A stretch of DNA of 64,000 nt from Bacillota bacterium (GCA_023406895.1 JAEXTV010000016.1:1-64000), one strand, 5' to 3'. Numbered from the stretch's first letter, positions 25,504-34,301 are shown. Program-made: numbers and translations. Notes: generated by a model not told the origin, from the sequence alone.

Positions 25504-26544
25504 TTAAAATTCTATAACGTGCTTGAGACCCACCGCTTTTTCGGCATTCTCAAAAGCCACTCCGATGTCTTTAATATCGTATCTTCCCGTGACAATACCG
25601 CTCAAATCAATCAGACCGTCCGCGATGAACCCAAGCGTTTTTCTGAAATGACCGATGCTGGCCCGCGTCGTCCCTGTCACAATCAACTGCTTATAATGAA
25701 TCAGATTTGTATTGATCATCACATTCTCTTTGGTTTTCGGAAGCCCGCCAAAGAAGTTGATCCTTCCGCCCTCTGCCATCAGTTCGAGCGATTTCTGCTG
25801 CACTTGCGGAGAAGGACAGGCAGTGATGCACACATCAACGCCTCTGCCGTCTGTATGCTCTTTAATGAATCCGTCAATATCATCGCCATGATATGTGATG
25901 ATGTTGTTTTCAATCGTTTTGCACAGTGCCAGCCGATCCGCAGATAAATCATTCATGAAGACCTTGGCTGCCCCGAATATCTTCGCCAATTTTGCGTGGA
26001 ACAGTCCGATCGTACCCGCACCCACAATCAGCACATAATCACCAGGTCTGATCATGCAATGCAGAGATCCATTGTAGGCGCATGAGAGCGGCTCATTGAG
26101 CGCCACATCCTCGGCCTTGAGGCCTTTGGGTATCTCCATCACATTTCCCTGTCTGATCGCCTTTTCAGGTACCTTCACATATTCCGCAAATGCGCCGTCC
26201 ATATTGATACCGAAAGCCACGTATTGTTCGCACAAATGCCCGTCTCCGCGGATACATTTGTTGCAAATGCCGCAGCCGATATTCGGCGCAACGGCCACTT
26301 CCATGCCTTCCTTATAATATTCAACATTGCTGCCGACTTTATCAATCACACCGCCGAATTCATGGCCAAGCACCCTCGGATTGGTTTCGCTGATATCGCC
26401 GGAGCCGTTTTGATACATTCTGATATCCGTACCGCATATGGCCGCGCTTTTAATTTTAATCAGCATCTCGTTTTGATTGATTTCAGGTATCGCGATATCT
26501 TCAACAACGAGTTTTCTGGGTCCGTATAATCTTGCTGCTAACAT
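25504..26544 (-). CDS. Zinc-dependent medium-chain dehydrogenase (sorbitol DH-like)
   Basis: 346 residues of the zinc MDR family. Catalytic zinc ligands: Cys in AAICGTDIR and the His-Glu pair in VLGHEFGGVID. The structural zinc site has four Cys in CGICNKCIRGDGHLC. The NAD fold is LIVGAGTIGLFHAKL. Members oxidise sugar alcohols or L-threonine-like alcohols. GGGGGG lies before ATG 26544. In this cluster it likely turns a polyol or sugar into the keto form used by the kinase; the substrate is not determinable. Confidence 0.92.
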   Translation of the reverse strand: MLAARLYGPRKLVVEDIAIPEINQNEMLIKIKSAAICGTDIRMYQNGSGDISETNPRVLGHEFGGVIDKVGSNVEYYKEGMEVAVAPNIGCGICNKCIRGDGHLCEQYVAFGINMDGAFAEYVKVPEKAIRQGNVMEIPKGLKAEDVALNEPLSCAYNGSLHCMIRPGDYVLIVGAGTIGLFHAKLAKIFGAAKVFMNDLSADRLALCKTIENNIITYHGDDIDGFIKEHTDGRGVDVCITACPSPQVQQKSLELMAEGGRINFFGGLPKTKENVMINTNLIHYKQLIVTGTTRASIGHFRKTLGFIADGLIDLSGIVTGRYDIKDIGVAFENAEKAVGLKHVIEF

Positions 26545-26554
26545 GATGTCCCCC

Positions 26555-27571
26555 CTATAATTTGATGATTGTTTTTTCTTTGATTGACCGGTTGCCTGCC
26601 TTCACAACCGCCACCGCTTTTTTACCGTCTTCCCCGGTGACTTTTGGCGTTGTGTCGTTGAGGATGGCTTGAACGAACTGAATATCCTCTTCGAGATACG
26701 CATCCTTAAACAACGCCGTCCAGCTTGTGATGAACGGTGTGCTCGTTCCGTTTTCCTCACTGACAACCTTCAGGTGCTGTGCATCCGTTCTGCCGATGAA
26801 AACAACCCCTTTGGTTCCGAGCACCTCAACCCTCGCGTCATAGCCGTATCTCGCGTACTGCGCGCCCTCTATTGTGAACTGAATGCCGTTTTTAAATGTT
26901 CCCGACATGACCACGTTATCATAAAAGTCCGGATATTCATCGGCAATTTCTCTGTTCCGATAGTTGCCGGCAATCGCATAAAGCGAATCGATATCGCTAT
27001 CGGCCAACCACCTCACGCAATCGATATCATGGCTGTTCACCTCTGCGAGCGGACCGTTGCTGATTTCAATATCATACATCCACTCTCTGGGTTTGCTTGG
27101 TCCCCTTGTTAAAGACCGGACATGCACGATATCGCCAATGGCACCGCTGTCAATGGCTTCCTTGGCTTTTTGGAAGCTTTCATCGAAACGCCGCATAAAG
27201 CCGATCTGCAGTTTGACGTTGTTCTTCGCCGCCGCATCATTCATTTCTTCACATTCCTGAACCGACATTGCCATCGGTTTCTCGCATAAAATGTGTTTTC
27301 CGGCATTAGCGGCATCCACAACGATATCTCTATGATATTTCGTGGGCGAAACCACAACCACGGCATGAATATCATCCTGCTTTAAGGCGTCCCGATAATC
27401 AAGATAATACCGGTCAATTTCCAGCTCTTCACATGCGTTAAGGCATGCTTGCTCAACAGGATCTACCACAGCTACTATCCGTGCGTTGGGTACTTTGGAT
27501 TTAAAATTAATCGCATGGATCATTCCCGCACGCCCGGCACCAATTAAACATACGTTGATTGTCTTTTTCAT
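26555..27571 (-). CDS. Gfo/Idh/MocA-family dehydrogenase (inositol DH-like)
   Basis: 338 residues. The Rossmann motif VCLIGAGRAGMIHAINF is followed by an acid that binds the NAD ribose (VVDPV). The active-site motif is KHILCEKPMAMSVQECEEM, and the C-domain has PLAEVNSHDIDCVRWL with the catalytic Asp and His. The pattern GAGRxG--H is closest to inositol 2-dehydrogenase-like enzymes. It heads the 13-gene minus cluster, 55 bases downstream of a strong promoter. Start ATG 27571 is chosen (GAGAG upstream); ATG 27586 is possible. Confidence 0.9.
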   Translation of the reverse strand: MKKTINVCLIGAGRAGMIHAINFKSKVPNARIVAVVDPVEQACLNACEELEIDRYYLDYRDALKQDDIHAVVVVSPTKYHRDIVVDAANAGKHILCEKPMAMSVQECEEMNDAAAKNNVKLQIGFMRRFDESFQKAKEAIDSGAIGDIVHVRSLTRGPSKPREWMYDIEISNGPLAEVNSHDIDCVRWLADSDIDSLYAIAGNYRNREIADEYPDFYDNVVMSGTFKNGIQFTIEGAQYARYGYDARVEVLGTKGVVFIGRTDAQHLKVVSEENGTSTPFITSWTALFKDAYLEEDIQFVQAILNDTTPKVTGEDGKKAVAVVKAGNRSIKEKTIIKL

Positions 27572-27625
27572 AGTTTTCACTCTCATTTTGTAATCGTTTA
27601 TTTTTATATATTGTCGTTTGTTATT

Positions 27626-27654
27626 ATTTTATTGCGTTTTCATCGCGTTGTCAA
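27626..27654 (-). promoter_or_regulatory. Promoter of the 13-gene sugar cluster
   Basis: TTGACA (27649-27654) and TAAAAT (27626-27631) are 17 bases apart on the minus strand, a near-consensus sigma-A promoter. The DeoR protein encoded inside the cluster is the likely regulator; I see no convincing long palindrome here. Confidence 0.75.
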
Positions 27655-27679
27655 TAGATAATCTCTAAACAACAGTCTG

Positions 27680-27704
27680 AAAAAACACCCAGGGGGGCTG
27701 TGTG
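27680..27704 (-). terminator. Terminator after the rhamnulokinase-like gene
   Basis: On the minus strand ACA-CCC and GGG-TGT arms form a GC-rich hairpin followed by TTTTTT (27680-27685), about 40 bases past the stop at 27744. It separates the two minus-strand sugar clusters. Confidence 0.65.
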
Positions 27705-27743
27705 TTGATATTCAATCGTGATTACAAAACAAAGGCTTTCATC

Positions 27744-29228
27744 TTATATGGTCGGTTTGTCCTCCACAGGAAAAAGATTTGTCTCCGCCCTGAATTTTTC
27801 ATATATGTCCTGCCATACGCCATTGCCGTCAGCAAGATATTCCTGCGTTTTCACAGATCTGATCACTGCGCCCCTCGCTTCCGCGAGCGACCGGAACTCA
27901 CCGGCTGCGATCAGCTGGACTACGGCGTTGCCGAGCGCTGTCGCCTCATAGGGGCCCGCATATACAGGCTTATTTGTGATGTTCGCAGTGAGCTGGTTTA
28001 GCAGAGCATTCTGCGCACCGCCGCCAATGATATGCAAAGCGGGCAATGTATAGCCGCAGGCGTATTCAAGGCATTCGAGAACATAGCGGTATTTGCACGC
28101 AAGGCTCAGCAGCACACATCGTACCACATCACCCGTTTCATGCGGTGCTTCCAAGCCTCGCAGCTCAAAGTAACGTGCAATCAGTTCGGGCATGGGCCCC
28201 GGCTGATAAAACAATTCGTCGTCCGGATCGAACAAATGCCGATCCCATGTGGACAGAGCCGCGTGCTGAGCCAGCGTTGAAAAGGTATCATCGCTGCCGC
28301 GCTCCTGCCAGTATCGTTTGCATTCCTGCAGAATCCAAAGCCCCATCACATTTTTAAGCAGCCGTATACGCCCCCCGACGCCGCCTTCATTTGCTAGGCC
28401 GTGCCGGTAGCTTCTCTCATTAATCAATGGTTTATCTATCTCAGTGCCAACGATCGACCATGTGCCGCTGCTGATATAAGCAAATCTCGGTGCCAGACTT
28501 GGCACAGCCGCTATGGCCGACGCCGTATCATGCTCGCCGACCGCAACCACAGGCAGCGGCTCCACAGACAGCTCCCGGCTGACCGGCTCCGACAGCCTGC
28601 CAGCCGTCTCTCCGGGCGAAACAATTGGCTGCAGCAGCCGAGCCGGAAAACCTATGCTTTTCAAAAGCGAATGATCCCAGCCTGCTTCGTTCGGGTTATA
28701 CCCCTGCGAAACGCTGGCCAAGGTATATTCGGTTACCTTCTCTCCGGTTAAGAAATAGATCAGCGCGTCGGGAACGAACAGCAGTGTCTCCGCCGTTTCA
28801 AGCATCCATGGGCGCTGCTTGGAAAGCGACAGCCATTGGTAAAGCGAATTCATACGGTTAAACTGAAGCCCCGTACGGTAGTAAAGATCTTTTCTTGAAA
28901 TAACCTTATCCATTTCCTCCACCATACCCACCGTGCGCGCGTCACGATAGGTATGCGGTGGCTCCATTATGGCGCCTGTGCGGTCAAAAAGAAGATAATC
29001 GTTGCTGAACGAATCGATGCCGATGGAAGCGGCTCCCTTGCCAGTCTCCGCAATCCCGCGTTTAATCCCTTCATAGAGCGCGAATACGTCCCAATAAAGG
29101 CTGTCTTTCACTATGATTGGTTTATTTAAAAATCTGTGCCGTATGTCGAGAGAGAGTTTGCTGCCGTCATATTCGGCAGCAAATACCCTCCCGCTCGATG
29201 CACCGATATCACAAACAATCAGCTTCAT
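27744..29228 (-). CDS. rhaB: Rhamnulokinase-like FGGY kinase
   Basis: 494 residues, the size of RhaB. The start CDIGASSGRVFAAEYDG matches RhaB (D-GASSGR). The substrate loop GIDSFSNDYLLFD and RTGLQFNRMNSLYQW follow the RhaB pattern. GEHDTASAIAAVP carries the catalytic Asp; SSGTWSIVGTE and ANEGGVGGRIRLLKNVMG with LWILQECKR are close to rhamnulokinase signatures. It would phosphorylate L-rhamnulose or L-fuculose to the 1-phosphate. It is two bases past the class II aldolase, which would cleave that product. No rhamnose isomerase is adjacent. Confidence 0.85.
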   Translation of the reverse strand: MKLIVCDIGASSGRVFAAEYDGSKLSLDIRHRFLNKPIIVKDSLYWDVFALYEGIKRGIAETGKGAASIGIDSFSNDYLLFDRTGAIMEPPHTYRDARTVGMVEEMDKVISRKDLYYRTGLQFNRMNSLYQWLSLSKQRPWMLETAETLLFVPDALIYFLTGEKVTEYTLASVSQGYNPNEAGWDHSLLKSIGFPARLLQPIVSPGETAGRLSEPVSRELSVEPLPVVAVGEHDTASAIAAVPSLAPRFAYISSGTWSIVGTEIDKPLINERSYRHGLANEGGVGGRIRLLKNVMGLWILQECKRYWQERGSDDTFSTLAQHAALSTWDRHLFDPDDELFYQPGPMPELIARYFELRGLEAPHETGDVVRCVLLSLACKYRYVLECLEYACGYTLPALHIIGGGAQNALLNQLTANITNKPVYAGPYEATALGNAVVQLIAAGEFRSLAEARGAVIRSVKTQEYLADGNGVWQDIYEKFRAETNLFPVEDKPTI

Positions 29229-29229
29229 A

Positions 29230-29826
29230 CTAAATAAGCTTCCCCATCAGATTACAAACCGCATCCGCTTCAACGCGCTCGACAACAGAAAAAGCCTGCT
29301 CAATATGTTTTCCCACCGCTACGGTGCCGTGATAGGGCAGCAGTGCGCAAAGCCCGGTTATTTTCAGCTGCTCGCGCTTGGGCAGAAAATACTCATATGC
29401 GTTTTCGGCAAGCTCTAAGCTAAAGGCTTTTGCCTGATGAATGAGGCCTGTCTCTCCCATTTTTAATGTTGCTTCCGTCACCTGCGGAATGGGCTTGCAT
29501 GCCGCCACATAAACCATTGTGTAAAACGGATGGGCATGGATAATCCCGTTAACCTCCGGAATGTTCTTCATAATCAGAGCGTGCATCCGGCCTTCGCGGG
29601 AAAACGCCCCTGTTCCTTCAATTATATTGCAGTCAAAATCGATCAGCAGCGGTTCCTCTATGTCTATGCGGCAGTGTTTATGTTCGCTCATCATCGAAGG
29701 AGTCACCAGTAACCGGTTATCATCCACACGCATGGCAAGGTTTCCGCCTGCCGCGTTGGTCAGTCTGCGTTCCCACAGATCCGCAGCCATTTGCAGGAGC
29801 TTTTTGCGTTCGCTCATGTATTTCAT
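29230..29826 (-). CDS. Class II aldolase (fuculose/rhamnulose-1-P aldolase-like)
   Basis: 198 residues of the class II aldolase/adducin family. It has AAGGNLAMRV (phosphate-binding loop), LLVTPSMM, catalytic Glu78 in REGRMHALI, zinc ligands His97 and His99 in IHAHPFYTMVY, and the third His166 in LPYHGTVAVG. It cleaves ketose-1-phosphates to DHAP and lactaldehyde. Together with the rhamnulokinase-like gene two bases downstream and the PfkB kinase overlapping its start by 4 bases, it makes a methylpentose-type pathway likely. Length fits FucA (about 215) slightly short. Confidence 0.88.
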   Translation of the reverse strand: MKYMSERKKLLQMAADLWERRLTNAAGGNLAMRVDDNRLLVTPSMMSEHKHCRIDIEEPLLIDFDCNIIEGTGAFSREGRMHALIMKNIPEVNGIIHAHPFYTMVYVAACKPIPQVTEATLKMGETGLIHQAKAFSLELAENAYEYFLPKREQLKITGLCALLPYHGTVAVGKHIEQAFSVVERVEADAVCNLMGKLI

Positions 29827-30770
29827 TTCAGTACCTCCAGCTTTTTTACTTTTATATATTCACAAAGCTCGTCAGCCTTGCTTCTATCGAACCCAACGGA
29901 TAATGGATTGAGCGCTTCTGCCGCGCCGCATGCGGCCGCAAACCTCAACGCACGCTCCGGTTCAAAATTGTTCTTTATCGCGTAGACAAGCCCGCTTAAA
30001 TACGCGTCTCCGCAACCCACCGTGTTGACAGCTTTGATATCAGCCACACCCGCGCGGTAAATGTCTTTGCCGAATTTGACGATGCTGCCGCTGCTGCCCA
30101 TGGAAACAGCAATAATTTCAATTCCGCTGGCCGACAAGCTTTTGATGGCAGATACGACGTTTTTATCCGTATCCGTGGGCATGCCGGTCAGCTCGCAAAG
30201 CTCTTCCGCATTGGGCTTAATCAGAAACGGGCTGTGAGCAATGCCCGATTTCAGCGAGACACCCGCGCTGTCAAGCGCAATACGGATCCCCTTTTGCCGT
30301 GCCGACGCCATAAGCTTATCCTGCAGCGAAAATCCCGCGCTGTCTGTAAAGTTCGATGCATCACCCGAAATAACGACCCATTCCGTCTGGTCTGTGAGCG
30401 CATCGTACCGCTCAAAAAAGTCATTCAGCAGCTCTTCTGTCACTTTGGGGCCTTTTTCACAGATCAGCGTGCTCGATTTTTCATCGACCAACAGATAGTT
30501 CGTACGCGACTCGCCCTGCTCCGAATAGATAAAATCACAGGTCACCCCGCTCGCCTGAAGACTGCTGATGATCTGTCTTCCGGTCGGGCCCATCGCAATC
30601 CCCGTTGCGGTACTCGGTTCTCCGAGGCAGACGAGATTGACGGACACATGCGTGCCTTTTCCGCCAACGCAATCTTCACGTCGGTATATTCTGTTGGTTA
30701 CATTAAAAGCAAACCCGTGGACAAACAGAAGCCTGTCCATTGCGGGGTTCAGCGTGACAGTCAGTACCAT
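29823..30770 (-). CDS. PfkB-family kinase (1-phosphofructokinase/tagatose-6-P kinase-like)
   Basis: 315 residues. TVTLNPAMDRLL at the start and CVGGKGTHVSVNLVCLG are the FruK/LacC signatures; KPNAEELCELTG and NTVGCGDAYLSGLVYA hold the catalytic base Asp (the usual GAGD is GCGD). It phosphorylates a sugar phosphate such as fructose-1-phosphate or tagatose-6-phosphate. In this operon it may process the product of an alternative ketose branch. No Shine-Dalgarno is seen just before ATG 30770; a 12-bp hairpin ends nine bases upstream and an AGGG lies in its loop. Confidence 0.85.
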   Translation of the reverse strand: MVLTVTLNPAMDRLLFVHGFAFNVTNRIYRREDCVGGKGTHVSVNLVCLGEPSTATGIAMGPTGRQIISSLQASGVTCDFIYSEQGESRTNYLLVDEKSSTLICEKGPKVTEELLNDFFERYDALTDQTEWVVISGDASNFTDSAGFSLQDKLMASARQKGIRIALDSAGVSLKSGIAHSPFLIKPNAEELCELTGMPTDTDKNVVSAIKSLSASGIEIIAVSMGSSGSIVKFGKDIYRAGVADIKAVNTVGCGDAYLSGLVYAIKNNFEPERALRFAAACGAAEALNPLSVGFDRSKADELCEYIKVKKLEVLK

Positions 30771-30779
30771 AACAAAATC

Positions 30780-30810
30780 AAGGGCTGTTCCACCCTACGG
30801 AACAGCCCTT
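30780..30810 (-). promoter_or_regulatory. Strong hairpin just upstream of the pfkB-like start
   Basis: AAGGGCTGTTCC (30780-30791) and GGAACAGCCCTT (30799-30810) are exact reverse complements around a 7-nt loop. On the minus strand it begins 11 bases after the dehydrogenase stop and is followed by GATTTTGTT and the ATG. It could be a weak terminator, an attenuator or a translation-control element. Confidence 0.6.
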
Positions 30811-30821
30811 TATCCTTTCGA

Positions 30822-31880
30822 TTAGAAATAAACGCGCTCGGTCAGTTCCGGGCAGACAAATACTTTCACAAGATTTTTTTGTTCTCTGATTTCCTTAAGC
30901 GCGCTCTCAAGCTCAGAGAGAGGAACCGCCATGGAAAACATCGGCTTCGGATCGATGATGCCGTATTTGAGTAGTGTAATGGCTTCTCCCCAGTTGTTGC
31001 CGATGCCCGCACAAGAACCGCTGACTTTTTTCTCGCCCAACACGAATTCATAGGGCTCGAGCGCTGCGGTTTGGCCCTGAGCCGCAATACCAAACGCCTC
31101 CACTTTGCCGCCGCGGCGCAGCATCTTGAATGCCTGCTCATATGTGCCGGTGGTGCCGACGGCTTCAAGCACGTAATCCACACCGACGCCGCCCGTGAGC
31201 CGCTTGACCTCCGCGACCGGGTCGGAAACCTCATTCACATTGATCGTGATATCCGCGCCCATCTTTTTCGCCGTGGCCAGTCTCGCTTCGTCGTCACCGA
31301 TCACGATAACGGGTGCGCACGCTCTTGCCTTTGCCAGCGCCGCGTGCAGTATGCCAAGGCCGCAGCCGATAATGGCGACGGACGAGCCGATTGCCGCGTC
31401 CATACGCTGAGCGGCGTGAACAACCGCCGTCAGCGGTTCCACAAAGGCAGCTGTATAGTCATCCATCTCATCGGGCAGGTGATAGCAGTTTTTCCAGGGC
31501 GCTTTCACATATTCGGCAAAACCGCCGTCCGTGTGAATACCAAGCTGCGTAAAGGTTTCGCAGAGCAGGCCGTCGTTTCTGCGGCAGAAATAGCAGGTTC
31601 CGCAGGTCAGGCAGATATCCACCGCCACACGGTCGCCCACTTTTAAGCCTTTTGCGTTTTTGCCGACTTCGGCAACTTCGCCCCAGAACTCATGCCCGGT
31701 TATCATCGGAAGCTTGTCCGCCGCGTATTTCCCGGTATAAATGCTCCAGTCTGATCCGCAGATGCCGCAGACCTTCACCTTGATGAGGACTTCATCGTCG
31801 TTGATCTCGGGAATCGCGACATCAACATATTCCATCTGGTAGGGAGCCTTTACTATTTGCGCTTTCATCGTTTTAGACAT
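30822..31880 (-). CDS. Zinc-dependent medium-chain dehydrogenase
   Basis: 352 residues of the zinc MDR family. The catalytic zinc site is CGICGSDW and GHEFWGEVAE; the structural site is CLTCGTCYFCRRNDGLLC with four Cys; the NAD fold is AIIGCGLGILHAALA. It carries GVGVDYVLEAVG, usual in this family. It probably oxidises a polyol or sugar at a secondary alcohol. It is 13 bases downstream of the TIM-barrel epimerase and likely co-transcribed. This paralogue differs clearly from the one at 25504-26544. Confidence 0.9.
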   Translation of the reverse strand: MSKTMKAQIVKAPYQMEYVDVAIPEINDDEVLIKVKVCGICGSDWSIYTGKYAADKLPMITGHEFWGEVAEVGKNAKGLKVGDRVAVDICLTCGTCYFCRRNDGLLCETFTQLGIHTDGGFAEYVKAPWKNCYHLPDEMDDYTAAFVEPLTAVVHAAQRMDAAIGSSVAIIGCGLGILHAALAKARACAPVIVIGDDEARLATAKKMGADITINVNEVSDPVAEVKRLTGGVGVDYVLEAVGTTGTYEQAFKMLRRGGKVEAFGIAAQGQTAALEPYEFVLGEKKVSGSCAGIGNNWGEAITLLKYGIIDPKPMFSMAVPLSELESALKEIREQKNLVKVFVCPELTERVYF

Positions 31881-31892
31881 AATTTCACCTCG

Positions 31893-32876
31893 TTAATCTC
31901 TGGGATTGTTGAAAATCTTATCGCGGCGGCCTTCGTACGGCGCTTTGATGATAAGCGGCTTCAAGAACGGAGCGACTTTTTCAACACCGTCATTGACGCT
32001 CATCGTCACATCTTCGTGCTCATAGCTCAGCACATAGTCGTAGCCGACCATCGCCAGTTCGGTGATGACCTTCTTCCACGGCACGCTGCCCCAGCCGGGA
32101 ATGCGGAAGCGGAACGCACGGTCAATACGCTGCCAGTCTCCCTGCATCAAAATACCGCCGCGCTGAATGTTATGCTCCACAATTTCGCCGTCTTTGGCGT
32201 GCACGTGGAAAATGCGGCTGCCCAGCTCGTCAATGAAGTTTTCAACACGCAAACCCAAATAAACCAGGTTCGCGGGATCCAGATTGAAGCCGAAGTTGGG
32301 GTGTCCGCCCAAAAGCTCAATGGCGCGCTTTGCGGTATGAATATCATAAATCATGTTGTTTGGATGCGGCTCAACGGCAAACTTCACGCCGTATTCCTTG
32401 AATCGGTCCATAATGGGCCCAAACACGTCGGCAAACTCTCTCTCCATCTTGTCCCAGCCATCTGCGCACGGGAACGGAAAATAGCGGCCCCAATTGGTCA
32501 CGCCGGTAAACCCGTTGACAACAGGCACCTCAAGCGCGTTTGCTGCCTGCGCGGTTTTCAGCAGGTTCTCAATGCCGTATTTCACCTTTTCTTCTTTTGT
32601 GCCGGCGAACAGCTTGTCGGTATCTTCCGTGTGCGGCCCAAGAATAAGCAGCGAATCGGCATGGTTGGACAGACCGGATATCTCAACCCCATAGCCCGAA
32701 AGCATTTTTTTCAGTTCTGCGGCCTTGCCCGGTTTTAAAATCTCGTCACAGTTAAACTGTTCACATCCGCTGTAGGCGGGAACTTCCATCATTTCATAGC
32801 CGTGTTCTACCATGATCTTGGCGACTTCTTCCAGTGTCAGATGTGCGTAGTTGGCTGCAAAAAAACCTAATTTCAA
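31893..32876 (-). CDS. Sugar phosphate isomerase/epimerase (TIM barrel)
   Basis: 327 residues of the xylose-isomerase-like TIM-barrel family. Signatures: GLSNHADSLLILGP, VVNGFTGVTNWGRYFPFP, the metal Glu in VKFAVEPHPNNM, the metal Asp in FGFNLDPANLVYLG, IFHVHAKDGE with the His ligand, and LSYEHEDV with the second Glu. The long insert RIDRAFRFRIPGWGSVPW is seen in a subset acting on keto-sugars. The start is TTG 32876, with AAGGAG nine bases upstream. Second epimerase of this fold in the window; reaction unknown. Confidence 0.85.
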   Translation of the reverse strand: MKLGFFAANYAHLTLEEVAKIMVEHGYEMMEVPAYSGCEQFNCDEILKPGKAAELKKMLSGYGVEISGLSNHADSLLILGPHTEDTDKLFAGTKEEKVKYGIENLLKTAQAANALEVPVVNGFTGVTNWGRYFPFPCADGWDKMEREFADVFGPIMDRFKEYGVKFAVEPHPNNMIYDIHTAKRAIELLGGHPNFGFNLDPANLVYLGLRVENFIDELGSRIFHVHAKDGEIVEHNIQRGGILMQGDWQRIDRAFRFRIPGWGSVPWKKVITELAMVGYDYVLSYEHEDVTMSVNDGVEKVAPFLKPLIIKAPYEGRRDKIFNNPRD

Positions 32877-32922
32877 AGCAATGATCTCCTTTTTTTATTA
32901 ATTTTCCGGCTGCAAGCGCAAA

Positions 32923-34164
32923 TCATGTATGCATTTTGCGCAGCGGCCCGAATTCTTTTCTGGTTTTAACCAGGACCTCTGTATAATGTTTATTGTAAGT
33001 GCAGCATCCGATTTCTTTTTGACGGATCAGCAGCTCAAGGCAGTTATCGCATAATGTGCACCATTTAATCTCGCTCTCACGTCCCTCACGGAGCTTTTTG
33101 GGCAGGTAAGGATCAGCAAAGGACTGCCGACCGAGCGCAAGCATATCGACCTTGCCTTCTTCAATAAACTTCGATCCGAAGAAGAACATCGAATTCTTTT
33201 CCGGTTCAGCGGCCAGACAGCCGTTTTTGCCGTTTCTGAACACCGAGTAGTTTGAACCGATAATGGCGGCATTCTTCACAGCGTTTTTAAACTCTTTGGC
33301 CCATGTGGGGTGCAGATACGCGAAATACGGCGCGTGCTTATCGGCCTGTGTGATGGCGACTGTGATGGAGGGGCTGCCGCCGGACTGTACAAAATACTGC
33401 GCGCCGCGCTCCTCAAGGCCGCGAATTAAATCCAATGGTTCTGTTAAATCAATAATCGGAGAATCCGGGCCTTCTGTCCCGAAGCCGCCCGGGAAGCCTT
33501 CCCATGCGGAGATCTTTGAACCGATCAAAAAGTTCGGATCGTTGATTTCCTTGCTGATTCTCTCGTAGAGATCAAATGCAAAGCGTCTTCTGTTTTCCCA
33601 TGAGCCGCCGTATTTCCAATTACGGTCGTTATACGGCCGAAGGATCTGAGACCCCAGATAGCCGTGGCAAAGCTTCAGATCAATACCATCCGCGCCTGCA
33701 TCGTAAGCAATGCGCGCCGCAAGAACAAACTGATCCATTATGTGGTCAACTTCCGCTTCTGTCAGCACCTCTCCGCCGTAGCCGGGAAGCGGCTTAACCG
33801 TGACTCTGCGTGAAAAATCAGGATGGCTTAATTCCCCGGAATGGGTCAGCTGAAAGACAAGCAGCGTCTCCGGATTGAGTTTTTTCAAGTCTCCGACGAA
33901 CTTCTCCAGCGGTTTTGCGTTCTTCGGCATGATTGAAAGCTGGTTTAACCGGCTGCGGCATTCATCCGTCACCGTAATCGCTTCGAGCGTCACCATGCCG
34001 GCTTCGCCTTCAAAGAGTTTTGAATAACGCTCGATGGTTAATTCGGACGGGTTGCCATTTTCATCGGCATCCGTGCACTCCATGGCCTGAATGAAAAACC
34101 TGTTTTTACATTCCCTCTTGCCAATGTTGATTGGGCTTAACAGTGTGTTCTTGTAACGATCCAT
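32923..34164 (-). CDS. Old Yellow Enzyme homologue with C-terminal Cys cluster
   Basis: 413 residues. An FMN-binding OYE barrel: LSPINIGKRECKNRFFIQAM, QLTHSGELSHPDF, DAGADGIDLKLCHGYLGSQ with the His pair region, and NWKYGGSWENRRRF. The C-terminus has CTLCDNC plus one Cys 12 residues later (C-x2-C-x2-C-x11-C), like the 4Fe-4S site of dienoyl-CoA reductase-type enzymes. Those enzymes continue into a second FAD/NAD domain of about 250 residues, which is missing. It may receive electrons from another protein. First gene of the minus operon; GGGGAGG before ATG. Confidence 0.85.
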   Translation of the reverse strand: MDRYKNTLLSPINIGKRECKNRFFIQAMECTDADENGNPSELTIERYSKLFEGEAGMVTLEAITVTDECRSRLNQLSIMPKNAKPLEKFVGDLKKLNPETLLVFQLTHSGELSHPDFSRRVTVKPLPGYGGEVLTEAEVDHIMDQFVLAARIAYDAGADGIDLKLCHGYLGSQILRPYNDRNWKYGGSWENRRRFAFDLYERISKEINDPNFLIGSKISAWEGFPGGFGTEGPDSPIIDLTEPLDLIRGLEERGAQYFVQSGGSPSITVAITQADKHAPYFAYLHPTWAKEFKNAVKNAAIIGSNYSVFRNGKNGCLAAEPEKNSMFFFGSKFIEEGKVDMLALGRQSFADPYLPKKLREGRESEIKWCTLCDNCLELLIRQKEIGCCTYNKHYTEVLVKTRKEFGPLRKMHT

Positions 34165-34238
34165 TTTGTTTCCTCCCCATGTTGAATTGAGTCTATGTTG
34201 TTAGTTTTACTTAATTTTTCATGTTTAATATCGCTAAA

Positions 34239-34253
34239 TACCGTTAAACGATA
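34239..34253. promoter_or_regulatory. Candidate LacI-type operator
   Basis: TACCGTTAAACGATA is a 15-bp palindrome with one mismatch per arm around a central A, the shape of LacI-family operators (CGTT-A-AACG core). It lies about 75 bases upstream of the OYE gene and about 90 bases from the end of the LacI-fusion gene. A partial copy (ACCGTTTAATT) occurs at about 34281, inside the terminator hairpin. Confidence 0.55.
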
Positions 34254-34265
34254 AATTCTATTAAT

Positions 34266-34301
34266 AAAAAAAGACATGATACCGTTTAATTGGATCATGC
34301 C
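34266..34301 (-). terminator. Terminator of the LacI-fusion gene
   Basis: CATGAT (34275-34280) pairs with ATCATG (34294-34299), extended by CC/GG with one bulge; on the minus strand it is followed by TTTTTTT (34266-34272). It lies about 45 bases past the stop at 34346. Confidence 0.75.
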
